Source: Butyriboletus loyo
Lineage: Eukaryota > Basidiomycota > Agaricomycetes > Boletales > Boletaceae
Direction: 5' to 3'
Assembly: GCA_038093515.1 (NCBI GenBank)
Contig: JBBPSI010000113.1
Coordinates: 20,065-84,064 of the forward strand
DNA: 64,000 bases
Positions 1 to 10,166 of the stretch are shown piece after piece; positions within the stretch are counted from its first letter, which is position 1, and every line of letters begins with the position of its first letter. Below the pieces are notes generated by a model. That model saw only the letters and a list, made by a program, of their open reading frames with translations. It ran no database searches and was not told the DNA's origin. A program made the position numbers and the translations under genes.

Positions 1-866
1 GATTGAATACTCCTGTAACCAATGGTAAGGGGGTAGTTCTTGGATGATAGGGAAGCAATCAGAATGCTACATAACACAGCCTCGAAATTGACCCATCCAA
101 CTCCACCAGGATAGAGGAACTGCCAGTCATCCTGTGAAGAATGACCATTGGTCCTAAGTACCTTGGCTTCATTTTCCAGTTCAACTTCTTCTCAATGTGG
201 GTATTCTGGATGAGTACTAGGATTCTGTGATGGAAGTCATAATCCCAGATTCAGTTCTTGAATAAGGCTTCGAACTGCTTGAGTGAGTTGAATTGAGCCT
301 TGAGGACCTTTGCTTCTATTGATTCAAGATCCTCTTGGCATTTCTGTAATTGTTGAGCTCAAAATTCTATAAGCTCAGAAGTAGAGAAAGAATCAGCATC
401 CAGAAGTGGAACAAGAAATGTCACTTTGGATATATCAAACAAGAATATTGGCTCGATTCTGTGAGCCATGAAATAAGGTGATAGACCAGTTGATCACTGT
501 ATGGTCACCCATTCTACCCACAAGACAGAGTGCACTGTGCATGGCCAGTGTGACTTGTCTCCCATGGTTGTTTTAATGATGGCCTCCCAGACATCATAGT
601 GATGTCTCTCAACAATCCCATTAGCTTGGGAGTTGTAGGGGGGAATCCAGATATGACAGATGTGGTAATGTGCTGCCAGAATGTCCAAGGCTTGTACAAA
701 ACTCGGTCCATTGTCAGTAACAATCTCAGAAATAGCACCCCGATGACATAGGATATCTTTGAAGATGAAGGAAGCAAGGGTGGAAGCATTTTTGGAGCAA
801 AGCATTTGCCACTCCAGAAACGTGGATAGTGCACACCTTGCCTGGACTATGTAGTGATAACCACCA
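1..866 (-). pseudogene. Gypsy A-1 integrase, C-terminal two thirds
   Basis: The minus strand encodes an rve-type integrase core that inserts retroelement cDNA. Between about 805 and 494 it shows VTDNGPSFV (second catalytic Asp), a PPYNSQANG stretch and VERHHYDVWEA, whose Glu is the third catalytic residue. Further downstream, to position 1, comes a typical C-terminal region including RYLGPMVI and LVELDGS. An in-frame stop follows the core near 494. The zinc-binding N-terminus and RNase H are gone: the frame joins reverse transcriptase sequence near 868 by a deletion. It cannot be functional. Confidence 0.8.
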
Positions 867-868
867 TT

Positions 869-2375
869 TCATAATATGCCACACGTATCTAAGAATCTGC
901 GGACCTGGGTAAGTGTATAACACTCTGGCCAGTCACAGATCTTTTGGACCTTTGTATCCAGAGGGATGCGACCCTCTAGAGTGCACTTGTGCCTGACAAT
1001 AATTGTGTCTGGGGCAGCAAGCACAAACATTTTGGCTGACACCATAGTGCCTACATTCTGTAATCTCTGTAAAATGTGGTTAATAACTATTAGGTGTTCC
1101 CAGATAAAACAGCAAATACCAGGATTATCCAGAATTGTTTCATAAGTTCTGTCTGCTCCCTGATATTGGGTTAGGACAGACTTTGCTGGTAGATCATCAA
1201 TGAAAGGGTATTGTATGATGTGGAATTTTGTCCTGTAGTATAAAGGACATATCTGCTTGGTAGATTTGGACAGCATTAGTATGATCCATAGGAAGAGTAG
1301 TGAGACAATGTGGGCCCATAGGACTTCCAAAGGTAGTCATATCCTGTGATTCCACATGCAAGGGGCACTGGTCATAACCTGCAAACAAGTCAAGCATTCC
1401 ATAGACTGCATATCCAGCAAAGGATTCCACAAGATGCTCAATAAATGGAGGTGTGGAAGCATTACAGATAGTAACTACATTGAGAGGCTGGAGGCCATGT
1501 ACCAGGCAGAGTGACTTTCCATCCTGTTTGATGACACAAAACCACCAGGATCAGTATGTGGCTGCAGAGGGCTCATATACCCCTGACGCAATCCAATCCT
1601 TGATAATCTGGATAGCCTCATTGTGTATCGCAGGCAGAATCAGAATATTGCAGAGTACCCATGGAGTATGGGGCACTGTCAGAATCTTGACTGGCAGAAA
1701 GTACCACTCATCTAACTGTCCATGCTCCATTGGAATCCAAGTAAAGGCAGTCTCATGTGCACAAACTATCCAGCAGACAAGTTTCAACTCCTCTGGCCAC
1801 AGCCATTTAGCTGGGTCAAGGTCAATAGCATTGGCGCACTCTTGGGTGAATTGAGTACCTGGAATAAAGTCTGGTGGGTGAGTAGGCATGTTTGGTAACC
1901 CTGCCAATGGCTCATCTGGCAAGCAATGGATAACACAAAACTCTTCCTTAAGAGGAGCTGCTACTGTGAGAACCTTCTTAGCCACTGGCTTGTAGGCTAG
2001 GGTATGAGAAATAGGATCTAAATAATAGACTGATTGGAGCATGAAAATTGCAGCAGGAGTTAAAATGGAAGATGAAGAAGAGAGATGGGCATAATTCCCA
2101 CTGCGCAGAGATGTAACAGAATGTTCAGAATTGGAAAGAGAAATGTTGAAGAGAGAAACAGAACTGGATGATAAATCTGGATTCAAAGCGGAAAACATGG
2201 AACCAGATGAAAAGGAACAGAATAAGGAACATGTAATCAAGGGCTTCAGGAATGGATATATTGCCTTGAATACCTTGCACATTGGATAGATTATAGGATC
2301 TCCCCATCCATTTGACAGGTCATCTAAACCTAAAAACCCATTTCCACAATGCTCTGATGATTGGAACAGGAAATT
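869..2375 (-). pseudogene. Gypsy A-1 reverse transcriptase and upstream linker
   Basis: The minus strand reads a serine-rich linker, YKPVAKKV, FIPGTQFTQE and LWPEELKLVCW, then VPHTPWVLCNI and IIKDWIASGVYEP, the N-terminal fingers region of the basidiomycete Gypsy reverse transcriptase. In a second frame (about 1430-1200) come LDLFAGYDQCPL, TTFGSPMGPH and FILQDKIPH. In a third (about 1330-869) comes PFIDDLPAKS, where FIDD stands for the YxDD catalytic box. At least two frameshifts and several stops separate these blocks. The family copies retroelement RNA into cDNA; this copy is dead. The same segment recurs at 9493-10155 and 36672-37700. Confidence 0.82.
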
Positions 2376-2376
2376 C

Positions 2377-2789
2377 GTTATGCTGGGCACTAACAACTAG
2401 AACACTAGGTGGCACTCTGGAGTAGCTGCAGGACTTGGGAGACGATTCTCAGACTATGTCTTAGTGCGCACACTAAGAGTCTGGAGTGAAACTAATTGCT
2501 AGCAGAAGACTCTGTAGAACTAGATAAGTTACAAGTGTCCTAAGGCTGGGTTTATATAGTACAGAGGTCTGCACACAGACCATGACCCCAATCGGGTCAC
2601 GGAAGTCATAAAGACTAAAAAGGATGGAATACTCAAGAATGTTCTGGAGTATGAAGGAAATAGCATCCAAGTGTGGGAAATGGTGACTAAGCTGAATGGT
2701 CACACCATTCAAAGGGAACTAGACAAAGTCTAGGAGAAAATGGTAGTCCAAATGGTAGTGGAGAAAATAAGTAGACCACTACCATAACA
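2377..2789 (-). mobile_element. LTR-B, 3' LTR of Gypsy B-1
   Basis: In sense orientation (minus strand) it starts TGTTATGGTAGTGG next to a purine tract (GGGAAGGGGGTAA) and ends in GCCCAGCATAAC. It contains a GGTCTGTGTGCAGACC near-palindrome a few bases upstream of a TATATAAA box, then CTAGTTCTA. The same LTR recurs at 15566, 20181, 31672, 34737, 45268, 54990 and 55060. The terminal base of the 3' end is mutated (C instead of T on the plus strand at 2376). Confidence 0.88.
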
Positions 2790-2840
2790 TTACCCCCTTC
2801 CCATGGTGGAGACTCTGACTCCACTACTTGCAAGACCCCC

Positions 2841-4551
2841 TCACTGGGATGCTCCCTTGTTGATGTCATCATTGTAAGCATCATTGGCACTGACGTCTGC
2901 TCAGACATCCTCCTGAAAGGTGCAGTTGGCAACGATGTGGCCAATGGCGCTGCAGAGGCTGCAGATGCATTTGGGGAAAAACTCCTGAATATGACCTGGG
3001 GCAATCTGGTGACAGAAGGGACAGGTGTAGTTGGGGCACTCCCTGCGGAAATGTCTGACAGTGCTGCACTTAAAGCAAAGTTGCAGGCGGACGAGGTGAG
3101 GTTGAGCAGGGCGAGGGCTGGCTGCAGGGGATCTGTCATCCAGGACAATGGGGGCATCACAAGTGCTGTGGGTGGAGAGGTAGGATGGCGGAGGTCCATA
3201 TGAGGAGCTGGCAGAACCAGCAGTTGCGGCGAGGGGGGAGGAGACCTGATTTTGGAAGTGGTAATGTCTGAGCAGGCGCACCGAGGGCAATGAAGGATGC
3301 AAGGGTAAACCTATCAGTGGAAAGACTCACTGATAATATGAGAGTGAAAGTATCGCAAACAAAGTACTTGAAAGAGTATAAGGAGCAAGGCTCAACTTAG
3401 AGATATCGCAGTAGTGATGATAGAACTGAAAGATCTAGAGAAAAGCAACAAGCCATAAGGGCTGTCTTATATACAGTACAAGAGTGTTTGTACTTGTGTT
3501 CTGTATAGTACCTATATAAGGTATAGTATGAAATACATGACAATATGATAGAGATAAGAGATAAGACTAAGCATATCGTCCAATAGCATAATAAGAGCTA
3601 TTTGTAATGTAACAAGCGTGACAAGGTCTAGACCATGAAGTCATACAGACCAGTCTAGAAACGTAGTGGCTGTAAGTGAAATACAGAAATAGAACACTAC
3701 CGTTTCAACACCTGAGGGATGAGCTGGATGGCAGGGGTTCCTCTATGAGAGGGTGGCTGGGGGATAACAGAGCGTACTGCTCTGGTGGCGATTCTTCTTC
3801 CTGCAGCAGTGAGGGTGACCAATCCGGGGATAGCTCCAACCTGGAGAAGTGCCTGGCAAGGTTGGCAATGCACAGTTCAAGGCAGTAAAGGGGAGTGTCA
3901 ACGAGCGACCTGGGGCTCATCAATGTCAGTCTGAAAGGACTCTAAGGATTCTCCCATGGTTTCTCAAGATGAGTCGGCTACCAGTGTGGTCGCAGGTGAA
4001 GCTCTGTTGGATGGTGCAGGCACAGGTAGTGGCAGAGGAGATCCTCCCGCGGCAGGACAAGGAGGGGGATTGGGGCCATGAGCGAGGGGACAAAGGAAGC
4101 CGATATGATTGGTGGACTGAAAATAAAACTGCCTCTCCCGGGGAGCGAGAGCAATGAGGATGGGGCAGAGTATGGGGGCAAGAATGCCCAGGAGTAGCTG
4201 GTCTACGATGTATCTGAACCCTTCAGCATGGAGGATGTCCAATGTGTAGCCCCAGGCCTCCATCAAGGAGGACTCCAGGGCAGCAGAGTAGACAGGTGGC
4301 TGATTATCTGAGCAGAGGCAGATATGGATGGTGCGAGTGAGGGCATACGAGCAATAAAGGGAGGTGAGGGTGCAGAGGACATAGTCCGTGGTGAAGTCCA
4401 TACATTGTTCTAATGCATACGTGGCAGCAGGGTTTTTGAGGATGGTGGCATATAGGATGTGGTGGGAGGCAATGGGGAGGCAAGAAGAGCGGATGGGAGG
4501 CTGAGCTGGGAGCGGGGCATAGTTGTCAGTGGGAGGAATGGCCATTTTCAT
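2841..4551 (-). pseudogene. Gypsy B-1 third ORF, downstream of pol, with CCHC zinc knuckles
   Basis: The ORF opens with MKMAIPPTDNYAPLP one base after the pol stop (TAA-A-ATG, 4555-4549). It encodes a roughly 195-residue cysteine-poor domain (motifs YALEQCMDFTTDYVLCTL, LDILHAEGFRYIVDQ and LAPRERQFYFQS), a proline/alanine-rich linker, and close to its end three Cys/His modules. Two of these are classic CX2CX4HX4C knuckles (about 3077-3036 and 2963-2922) around an irregular C-C-H-C group. Insert P splits it at 3291-3710 and there is a stop after LVADSS near 3964. Chromoviruses normally end pol with integrase plus chromodomain, so this ORF is an addition. A nucleic-acid-binding role is an inference from the knuckles; the N-terminal domain is not one I recognise. 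Confidence 0.75.
3291..3710 (-). mobile_element. Insert P, probable solo LTR of unknown element
   Basis: About 420 bp interrupt the third ORF of B-1; B-2 runs through the same place without it. In minus-strand reading it starts TGTTGAAACGGTAG and has TATA-like CTTATATAC and CTATATAAGG. The 3' end is unclear (about GCATCCTTCA). The flanks CCCTCAGG and CCCTCGG are near copies and may be the target duplication, but no exact 5-bp duplication fits TG...CA ends. No relative is present elsewhere in the window. CTAGACTGGTCTGTATGACT recalls the U3 of LTR K. Confidence 0.5.
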
Positions 4552-4552
4552 T

Positions 4553-5358
4553 TTATTGCGAAGATGAGGAAGGAAAGTCCTTGGGGTGTCTCAGCTTATA
4601 AGCCTGAAGCAGGGCCTGTGCATGGACCAGGTTCCTGTTTGGTTTCCAGGTGTTTTCTGCAGCCGAATATCCTTTCCAGGACACAAGGAATTGGTGGTGT
4701 CCCTTCGATCTGCAATGCGATAAGATCTTCTTGATCTTGTACTCTTCATCTCCGTCTATTTCTTCTGGAGGAGGGTTTGTGAAATTCAGACCATGTTCTG
4801 CAGTTTCACGATAAGGAGTCAGGAGTGATGCATGGAAGACATCATGGATCTTCCACATCGGCAGTAGTTGGAGTCTGTAGGCCACAGGGGAGACAACCTG
4901 TGCAATCTCGAATGGTCCTTCCCATCTTGGGGCAAGCTTCTTTGATGGGTACCTGAGCTTGAGGTTGCGCCCTTCAAGCCAAACCTTATCTCCTGTCTTC
5001 CACGGGCGGAACTTTGATGAGATCTGTTCCTTCATCAAGCATTGCGCCTTGATGTGAGCTTCTAGAGCTTCTGTTCGGGCTCCAGTGAGTTCCGAGAGTC
5101 TGGACTCGAGAGTGGGGAGGAACATCTTTCCAATTGGGGGATAAGACCTCGGCTCATATCCAACCATCAGTGAGAATGATGTCACGTTTGTCGAGGAGTG
5201 GGACATCAAGTTATGTGAAAACTCAGCCATAGGGAGCAGTTTGGCCCATTGTTCCAGATGTCCATTGCAGAAGATCCTCAGATATGTCTCCAGCTCCTGG
5301 TTGATGTGTTCTGTTTCTCCATCCATCTGGGGGTGGTAGGCAGAGGAGAGAGCGAGGT
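4553..5358 (-). CDS. Gypsy B-1 integrase C-terminus and chromodomain
   Basis: A 257-codon open frame (5326-4553), continuing to the K insertion at 5358. It holds the end of the integrase core (YHPQMDGETEHINQELETYL, whose Glu is the third catalytic residue), a GPY/F-like region (LEGRNLKLRYPSKKLAPRWEGPFEI, split here only by my citation) and MWKIHDVFHASLLTPY. A chromodomain follows at the end (EYKIKKILSH, FLVSWKGYSAAENTWKPNRNL). Chromodomains of chromoviruses steer integration to histone-marked chromatin. The stop TAA at 4555-4553 is one base from the ATG of the next ORF. Confidence 0.85.
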
Positions 5359-5849
5359 TGTTATGACAACGGAGTTATCAGAGCACACAGGGTTCACAAC
5401 TGTTGCAGCTATACACAATAGCTGGCGATGGTAATGAGGAATAGCTCAGACCATAATCTCTCAACTGTTGCCAGCGAATAGACAAGTGGTTAAAGCTAGG
5501 GAATCCTAGCCCAAACCACAAGCCTTTATATATTACAGGGAAATGTGCACAGACCAAGCAGTGCGTGAGACTAGTTACTATACATGTATATACGAGAAGA
5601 AGTCAGGGTCGACGGAGATTAAAATAGAAGTCGACAGTGATCAAAAAGAAGAGAAGCAAACAGAGATTAAATACATGAGGCATGACGTCATAGAGTCTGG
5701 GCCAGTCTGGACCATGACATCATATGCTTAGTCAGCCTGTGGTTACATGTAAAATCCCACGATCACATGTACAGAGTCACATGACCTTTGAAAGAGAAAT
5801 ATGATGAAGTCCGAATGCAAAGTTTGTTATAGGAGATACAATTATAACA
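5359..5849 (-). mobile_element. Solo LTR K inserted in Gypsy B-1, target duplication GAGGT
   Basis: Plus-strand ends are TGTTATGACAAC and ATTATAACA, flanked by exact GAGGT at 5354-5358 and 5850-5854. On the sense (minus) strand it contains two TGACRTCA sites, including an intact TGACGTCA (5683-5690), a GGTCTGTGC motif and a TATATAAA-type box. It is the LTR of Gypsy E, as shown by E-1 and E-2. It keeps more CpG than most K copies, so it may be a young insertion. Confidence 0.92.
5683..5722 (-). promoter_or_regulatory. CRE-like sites in LTR K U3
   Basis: TGACGTCA (5683-5690) and TGACATCA (5715-5722) lie about 32 bp apart in the U3 of LTR K. TGACGTCA is the binding site of ATF/CREB-type bZIP factors. 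Other K copies have TGATGTCA or TGACATCA at the same places, as expected from loss of the CpG. Binding is inferred. Confidence 0.55.
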
Positions 5850-5854
5850 GAGGT

Positions 5855-6440
5855 CGTAGTTGAGGAGCCTTGCAAGTTCTCTGGTGAAGGCTGAGGCGAA
5901 CTGAGGACCACAGTCCGAGATGCATCATGAGTGGAGACCAAACTGGAGGAAGACAGTTTTGAAAAATAGGTTGGCAACTCCTGCTGCATCAATGTCTTTG
6001 TTGCAAGGGGAATAAATTACCCCCTTCGTAAGCCCATGGTCTACCATGATCATGACTGAATCATAACCCAATGAGGGTGGGAGTCTGGTGATGAGGTCAA
6101 CAGAGACCTCCTCAAAAGGACAAGTGGCCACACTGGCCAGTGGAGTGAGAGGCAGAACAGTGGGATGGGTATTAACCTTATGCGCTTGGCAAACAGTGCA
6201 GCCTGAAATGAAATGTCGGATGAGATTAGCCATACCTGGCCACCAATAATCTCATTGCACCAAATTCTGGGTGCAGAAGATGCCACCATGTCTGCCTGCA
6301 GTGCTCTCATGTAGGGAGCGGATTAAATCAACTTGAGCGGGCTCAGAAATATAGCATCGCTTTCGAAAATAGAGGTTTTTGCCATCAAAGTCCCAGTCCC
6401 CTGTGTTCATTTTGGGAAAGAGGGGAGAGTCTTCATTTTC
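5855..6440 (-). pseudogene. Gypsy B-1 integrase N-terminus and core
   Basis: Minus-strand reading gives the end of the HHCC region (FISGCTVCQAHKVNTHP) and the catalytic core start FEEVSVDLITRLPPSLGYDSVMIMVDH, whose Asp in SVDLITRLP is the first catalytic residue. This is followed by VANLFFKTVFLQFGLHS. Frames shift around 6235 and there are stops. Upstream residues up to LFPKMNTGDWDFDG are visible to 6425, where the copy stops at LTR J. Confidence 0.75.
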
Positions 6441-6442
6441 AA

Positions 6443-6604
6443 TACCTGGAGCTCACTGTCAGAAACTGAGAGACAAAGACAGTGAGCTCCGAGCTACATG
6501 CGAAGCGCTACAACAACAGTAAATAATGCGCCACAATGTGGCTGACAATATGACTAAGGTAACACTCTAGAAATGCGCAGAGTGCGAAATAAGTAAATGT
6601 AACA
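6443..6604 (-). mobile_element. LTR J fragment
   Basis: This shares long blocks with 28497-28918: CAGTTTCTGACAGTGAGCTC, GTGGCGCATTATTTAC and TTATTTCGCACTCTGC, all read on the minus strand. The end at 6604 (GTAAATGTAACA on plus) looks like a complete LTR terminus; the other end is cut at the junction with Gypsy B-1. The internal region of this element is not in the window. Confidence 0.6.
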
Positions 6605-6706
6605 GAACTATGGAATCAAGATGGTTGAGATACAGTGGGGTTCGTACATGACAGGTGACAGACTACAAGGAAGGGAATCTGGAATGACTACTCCAACTCC
6701 TCCAAC
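6605..6706 (-). other. 3' part of the host gene remnant, left of LTR H
   Basis: Removing LTR H and one copy of CCAAC joins this stretch to 7531 onward. On the minus strand the fused frame reads past VELELEEMLV into GGVGVVIPDSLPC and stops shortly after, so this is the 3' end of the gene or its UTR. Confidence 0.5.
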
Positions 6707-7525
6707 TGTTACGCTAGTAGCGCACAATAGCTAGCAAGAGAGCACTTATAGGGGCTCGAGCCTAATGAGGAAACTAGCCGACTTGCGTAGCAATGCTATT
6801 GGGTGTCTTGCAAAGCAAGTGTCAGTGAGATCTTGAGTGGTGGCGACCAGACAAGATTGAGCAGACTCTTATCAGCTATATCGGCAAGAGGAGGGTATAC
6901 TGCTAGATTACTATGCACTTGGTAGATGCGTAGAATTAGCTAGAGAACCTGTACTAGTCTAAGTGCGAGTATATATACTAATACATATTGTGCACAGACT
7001 GAGCTGTGCATGGCAGCGGGGGTAAAGGGTTATGAGTCGACGCAAGTCATAATGGCAAATGGGGAAGTGGCAAAGTGCCGGTAACGAGGGAGCGAAGCTC
7101 CGAGTAAGGTGGCGACATTGTCAGCGAATGAGAAGAGCAGAAGATGAAGTGACAATGTCCATGAGGTGCGGCCCACAGGGCAAAGGGGATGTGAACGGTG
7201 GAGCCCTTGGATACGGGTCTCGACGCGAAGGTACTGACACGTCGTAATCTAATCACGTGCTAGTCACATGATGTAACAAATATCATTGGTCAAAGAATGA
7301 AGGATGCGACAGCTCAACTGAAGGTCCGGCCCGACAGGGTGACAAGACAGGGGCTATCTCAGTGTAGCATCACTGAGACTCGCAGAACAACTGGGGAAGT
7401 GGATTATGTCCACTAGGCGACTGGGGAGCAGGCGATGGGCGGCATCGCAGGACGGCGGGGGTGGCGGGTATGCGAGAGCGTGGGAAAACGAGTGGCGGGG
7501 TATGTTTAGGGGTAAAACTGTAACA
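6707..7525 (-). mobile_element. Solo LTR H-1, target duplication CCAAC
   Basis: 819 bp with plus-strand ends TGTTACGCTAGTAG and AAAACTGTAACA, flanked by exact CCAAC at 6702-6706 and 7526-7530. Sense is minus, judged from a CAGTCTGTGCACAAT motif just upstream of a TATATATAC box, arranged as in LTR-B and LTR K. It is the most CpG-rich H copy in the window (for example GGGAGCGAAGCTCCGAG), so probably the youngest or least methylated. It interrupts a host-type gene. Confidence 0.92.
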
Positions 7526-7530
7526 CCAAC

Positions 7531-8619
7531 ATCTCCTCTAGCTCCAACTCCACCTCCCTCAAATGAGCCTGCATGCAGCGGATCCGCACTGCAGTCCATG
7601 CCCGAGCTACCCCTCCCAACACCTTCACCTTTCCCTTGCCCTTGTCACACAGCACCACCTCTTCCTTGTCGTATGGCGCTACCTCTTCCAGGTCACTGGA
7701 ATTGATGATGAGCAGGGACGGTTGTCGTCGCACTGCTCTGCCTTTTTGCTCTGCAAAACGTCAATTCGGATCCTTGGAATGGAGAAGTGTACTTACTGGG
7801 TTGCTTTCCCTTCCTTTCCGGCTTCGCACGGAACCGGAATTTGTCGCATGTGATTTTGAGCAACATGCACTTGATGCACAACTGCCCAGGTTCTCCTCAA
7901 CACGGAATTTGAAGCACCTTGCATTTGCTGCAAGGCACCTTGTTAACAGTGTCGTCCTGGGCAGTTGGGACACCTGTTTCTTCCTCCTCGTCCTCCTCCT
8001 CCTCTGGGGTTGGACGGGTGCGCTTCCGAATCATTAGTAAAAAAACGGATGTAAATGGAAACAGTTACTCACTTTTCATAACTGTGGAACAACAACCTCC
8101 ATCGTCCACCCTGACCTCCCAGCCTCAGGTGCCCCCTCGTCCTTTTGCACTGCCTTGGGATCCTCAATCCGGAACAACCCTGCACTCTTCAGTGTGCTTG
8201 GTCCCTTTTCCTCTTCGACCCGTGCCTTTTCCTTCGCCGCCTCTTCTCACACCTTCCATTCTCTGCTCCACTTGTTGTGTTGGTGCTCCACTTCTTGGAG
8301 CTGGCTGGACGTTTCTGGAAAAATCGAGGGTCCAGCATTCACCTCCAATCCCGCGGTCATCGCAGAATGGAGGGCGCTCTGTAGGAGTTAGCTGCAAAGA
8401 GGGAGAAACCCGAGGCAGAATACTCACCATTACCCTATCCCATTCCTGCATCCAGAACTCCTGTTCCTCGTGCAGGTTGTCATTGTCGTCTGGACAGGTG
8501 CGCACTGCCATGTCCACCACTTCCACCACTGCCACGATCCGTTCTTGCGTGATTGCTCTCAGATCCTCCACCCTTGGGCCTTGGGATGCTGCGAGGAGTT
8601 CGTCGAGATAGAAAGACAT
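7531..8619 (-). pseudogene. Host-type gene remnant with paired CxxCx6C motifs
   Basis: Minus-strand start ATG at 8619 gives MSFYLDELLAASQGPRVEDL. A 49-nt intron (GTGAGT...CTAAC...TACAG, about 8430-8382), a second intron ending CCAACCCCAG near 8005 and a third (GTAAGT...TTTTGCAG, about 7795-7750) have good splice sites and branch points. Exon 3 encodes an acidic EEEEDEEEE run, then CSKCKVLQIPC and CIKCMLLKITC. The last exon reads SLLIINSSDLEEV and CDKGKGKVKV. I recall large Agaricomycete families of unknown function with this plan (zinc-cluster-like cysteines). Two TGA stops, one right after CSKCKVLQIPC, look like CGA to TGA changes. LTR H truncates the 3' end. It is the only non-transposon gene I can support here. 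Confidence 0.6.
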
Positions 8620-8785
8620 GGTGAAGAAGTGGATGGATGGAGGGATGGAGTGGTGTACAGGAGAAAGGAAGGAAAGTGCAGACAATCAGCGATCAGCAAG
8701 TTTTGTTTGCGCATGTGTTGCCACACCACTTACATCAGCATCGCATGACTGACTGAGGACAGTCAGAATCAAAGACCCCTGTGGA
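8620..8785. other. Unassigned stretch upstream of the host gene remnant
   Basis: 166 bp between the start of the host gene remnant and LTR D. It probably holds the gene's promoter and 5' UTR, but no TATA box or motif stands out. It matches no other part of the window. Confidence 0.35.
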
Positions 8786-9492
8786 TGTAGAGAATGCATA
8801 TCCTCTAGGTCGCAAATCGCTCCTTTTCCTTGAAATTCAGCACTTACATGCAGCGCAAACAACCACTCCGCAACTATCTCCACTTCCATTCCTTTCCATA
8901 TTGAGTTCCGTCCTATTCCGATGTTTCCGTGCTCATCAAAGTTCCGTGTCAAGGTTCCGTGTGTCCGGAAAGTGTTCACAGGTAGGTTCCTTTTTATTTG
9001 ATCTCATACTTATCATTTCCGTTCGATTTCTATGGCAACCGCTATGATTATATACATTCTGTCAACGATTTCCTTGATATTTGTACTTAGCTTTCACTTA
9101 TCCTTAGTGTTTCAAGTCTTGGGAAATGCCCAGACTATAAAAAGGTTGTAACTACGACCTAAAATACCACTTTTCGACTCTCCTGCCTCTCTGTGTGATC
9201 GTCTAGTCACCCACTGCCATAGTTCCTTGATCTTCAAGCCATAGCCAATGGATTCCGTCCATCCTCTCACATTCCGAGTCCTCTCCAGTCCGTTCTGTAG
9301 TGGAGGAAGTCCGGAATATTGGGTTTTCTGTAAAGACATTAGTGGAAATGACCTTCCCTGGTGTTTCTCTCTTTGTTGCCTCTCTACTTCTCTTTGGGGT
9401 TGATCATATTGCACCCTTTTCTTTGCTTTTGATTGGATTGAGTTCTTCCTGTAGCAGGGTTCTTCACTCTCAGTCCTGTCTAGCATCTTTCA
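8786..9492 (+). mobile_element. LTR D-1 (Gypsy A LTR), plus orientation
   Basis: 707 bp starting TGTAGAGAATGCATATCC and ending CTAGCATCTTTCA. It has a strong TATA box (CTATAAAAAGG, about 9136). The flanks GTGGA and CTGCT do not match, and the right flank is the middle of Gypsy A-2 in the opposite orientation while the left flank is not Gypsy A. This is therefore a rearranged junction, not a clean insertion. Confidence 0.85.
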
Positions 9493-10155
9493 CTGCTCAT
9501 CTAACTGTCCATGCTCCGTTAGAATCCAAGCGAAGGTGGTCTCATATGTGCGAACTATCCAGCAGACAAGTTTCAACTCCTCTGGCCACAGCCATTTAGC
9601 TGGGTTGAGGTCAAGAGCATCAGCACACTCTTGGGTGAATTGAGTTCCTGGAACAAATTCTGGTGGGTGAGTAGGCATAGTTGGTAACCCTGCCAATGGC
9701 TCATTGGGCAAGCAATGGATAACATGAAACTCTTCCTTAAGAGGAGCCACTACCATATGAACCTTCTTAGCCACTGGCTTGTAGGCTAGGGTATGAGAAT
9801 TAGGATCTAAATAATATACTGATTGGAGCACGGAAATCACAGCAGGAGTTAAAATGGAAGATGAAGAAGAGAGATGGGCATAATTCCCACTGAGCAGAGA
9901 TGGAACAGAATGTTTGGAATTGGAAAGAGAAATGTTGAAGAGAGAAATGGAACTGGATGGTAAATCCGGATTCAAAGCAGAAAATGTGGAACCAGATGAG
10001 AAGGAATGGAATAAGGAACATGTAATCAAGGGCTTCAGGAATGGATATATTGCCTTGAATACCTCGTGCATTGGATAGATTATAGGATCTCCCTATCCAT
10101 TTGACAGATCATCGAAACCTAAAAACCCATTTCCACAATGCTCTGATGATTGGAA
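9493..10155 (-). pseudogene. Gypsy A-2 reverse transcriptase N-terminus and linker
   Basis: The minus strand encodes the same serine-rich linker as A-1 (LFNISLSNSKHSVPSL), then YKPVAKKVHMVVAPLKEEF, FVPGTQFTQE and LWPEELKLVCWIVRTYETTFAW. It stops where LTR D-1 begins, so the catalytic part is missing. Confidence 0.8.
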
Positions 10156-10166
10156 CAGGAAATTCC

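Larger units (their letters stand above)
1..2375 (-). mobile_element. Ty3/Gypsy element copy A-1, 5'- and 3'-truncated
   Basis: This is the first of four copies of Gypsy lineage A. Reading on the minus strand it runs from the gag/pol linker through reverse transcriptase and, after an internal deletion near 868, into the integrase, which continues off the left edge of the window. The upstream gag and protease part is missing because Gypsy B-1, with its LTR at 2377, cuts A-1 after GGAACAGGAAATTC; copy A-2 continues smoothly past the same point. No LTR of this copy is visible. All reading frames are broken. Confidence 0.85.
2377..6440 (-). mobile_element. Ty3/Gypsy chromovirus copy B-1 (3' half)
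   Basis: On the minus strand this copy runs from integrase (6440) through a chromodomain, an additional zinc-knuckle ORF and a 3' LTR (2789-2377). Its 5' half (gag, protease, reverse transcriptase) is lost where an LTR J fragment abuts it near 6441. Two later insertions sit inside it: LTR K (5359-5849, target duplication GAGGT) and insert P (about 3291-3710). It lies inside Gypsy A-1 on its left side. Copies B-2 and B-3 supply the missing parts and confirm the order of domains. Confidence 0.88.

Noticed and set aside
2937..3203. Plus-strand 88-codon frame starting MANGAAEAAD
   Set aside because: Antisense of the zinc-knuckle part of Gypsy B-1.
7573..8037. Plus-strand frames of 96-230 codons at 7563-8611
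   Set aside because: They are the opposite strand of the minus-strand gene remnant, which has splice sites, cysteine motifs and an acidic run; the plus frames have no recognisable motif.
8776..9497. LTR D-1 as a clean solo insertion with target duplication
   Set aside because: The flanks GTGGA and CTGCT do not match and belong to different sequences.
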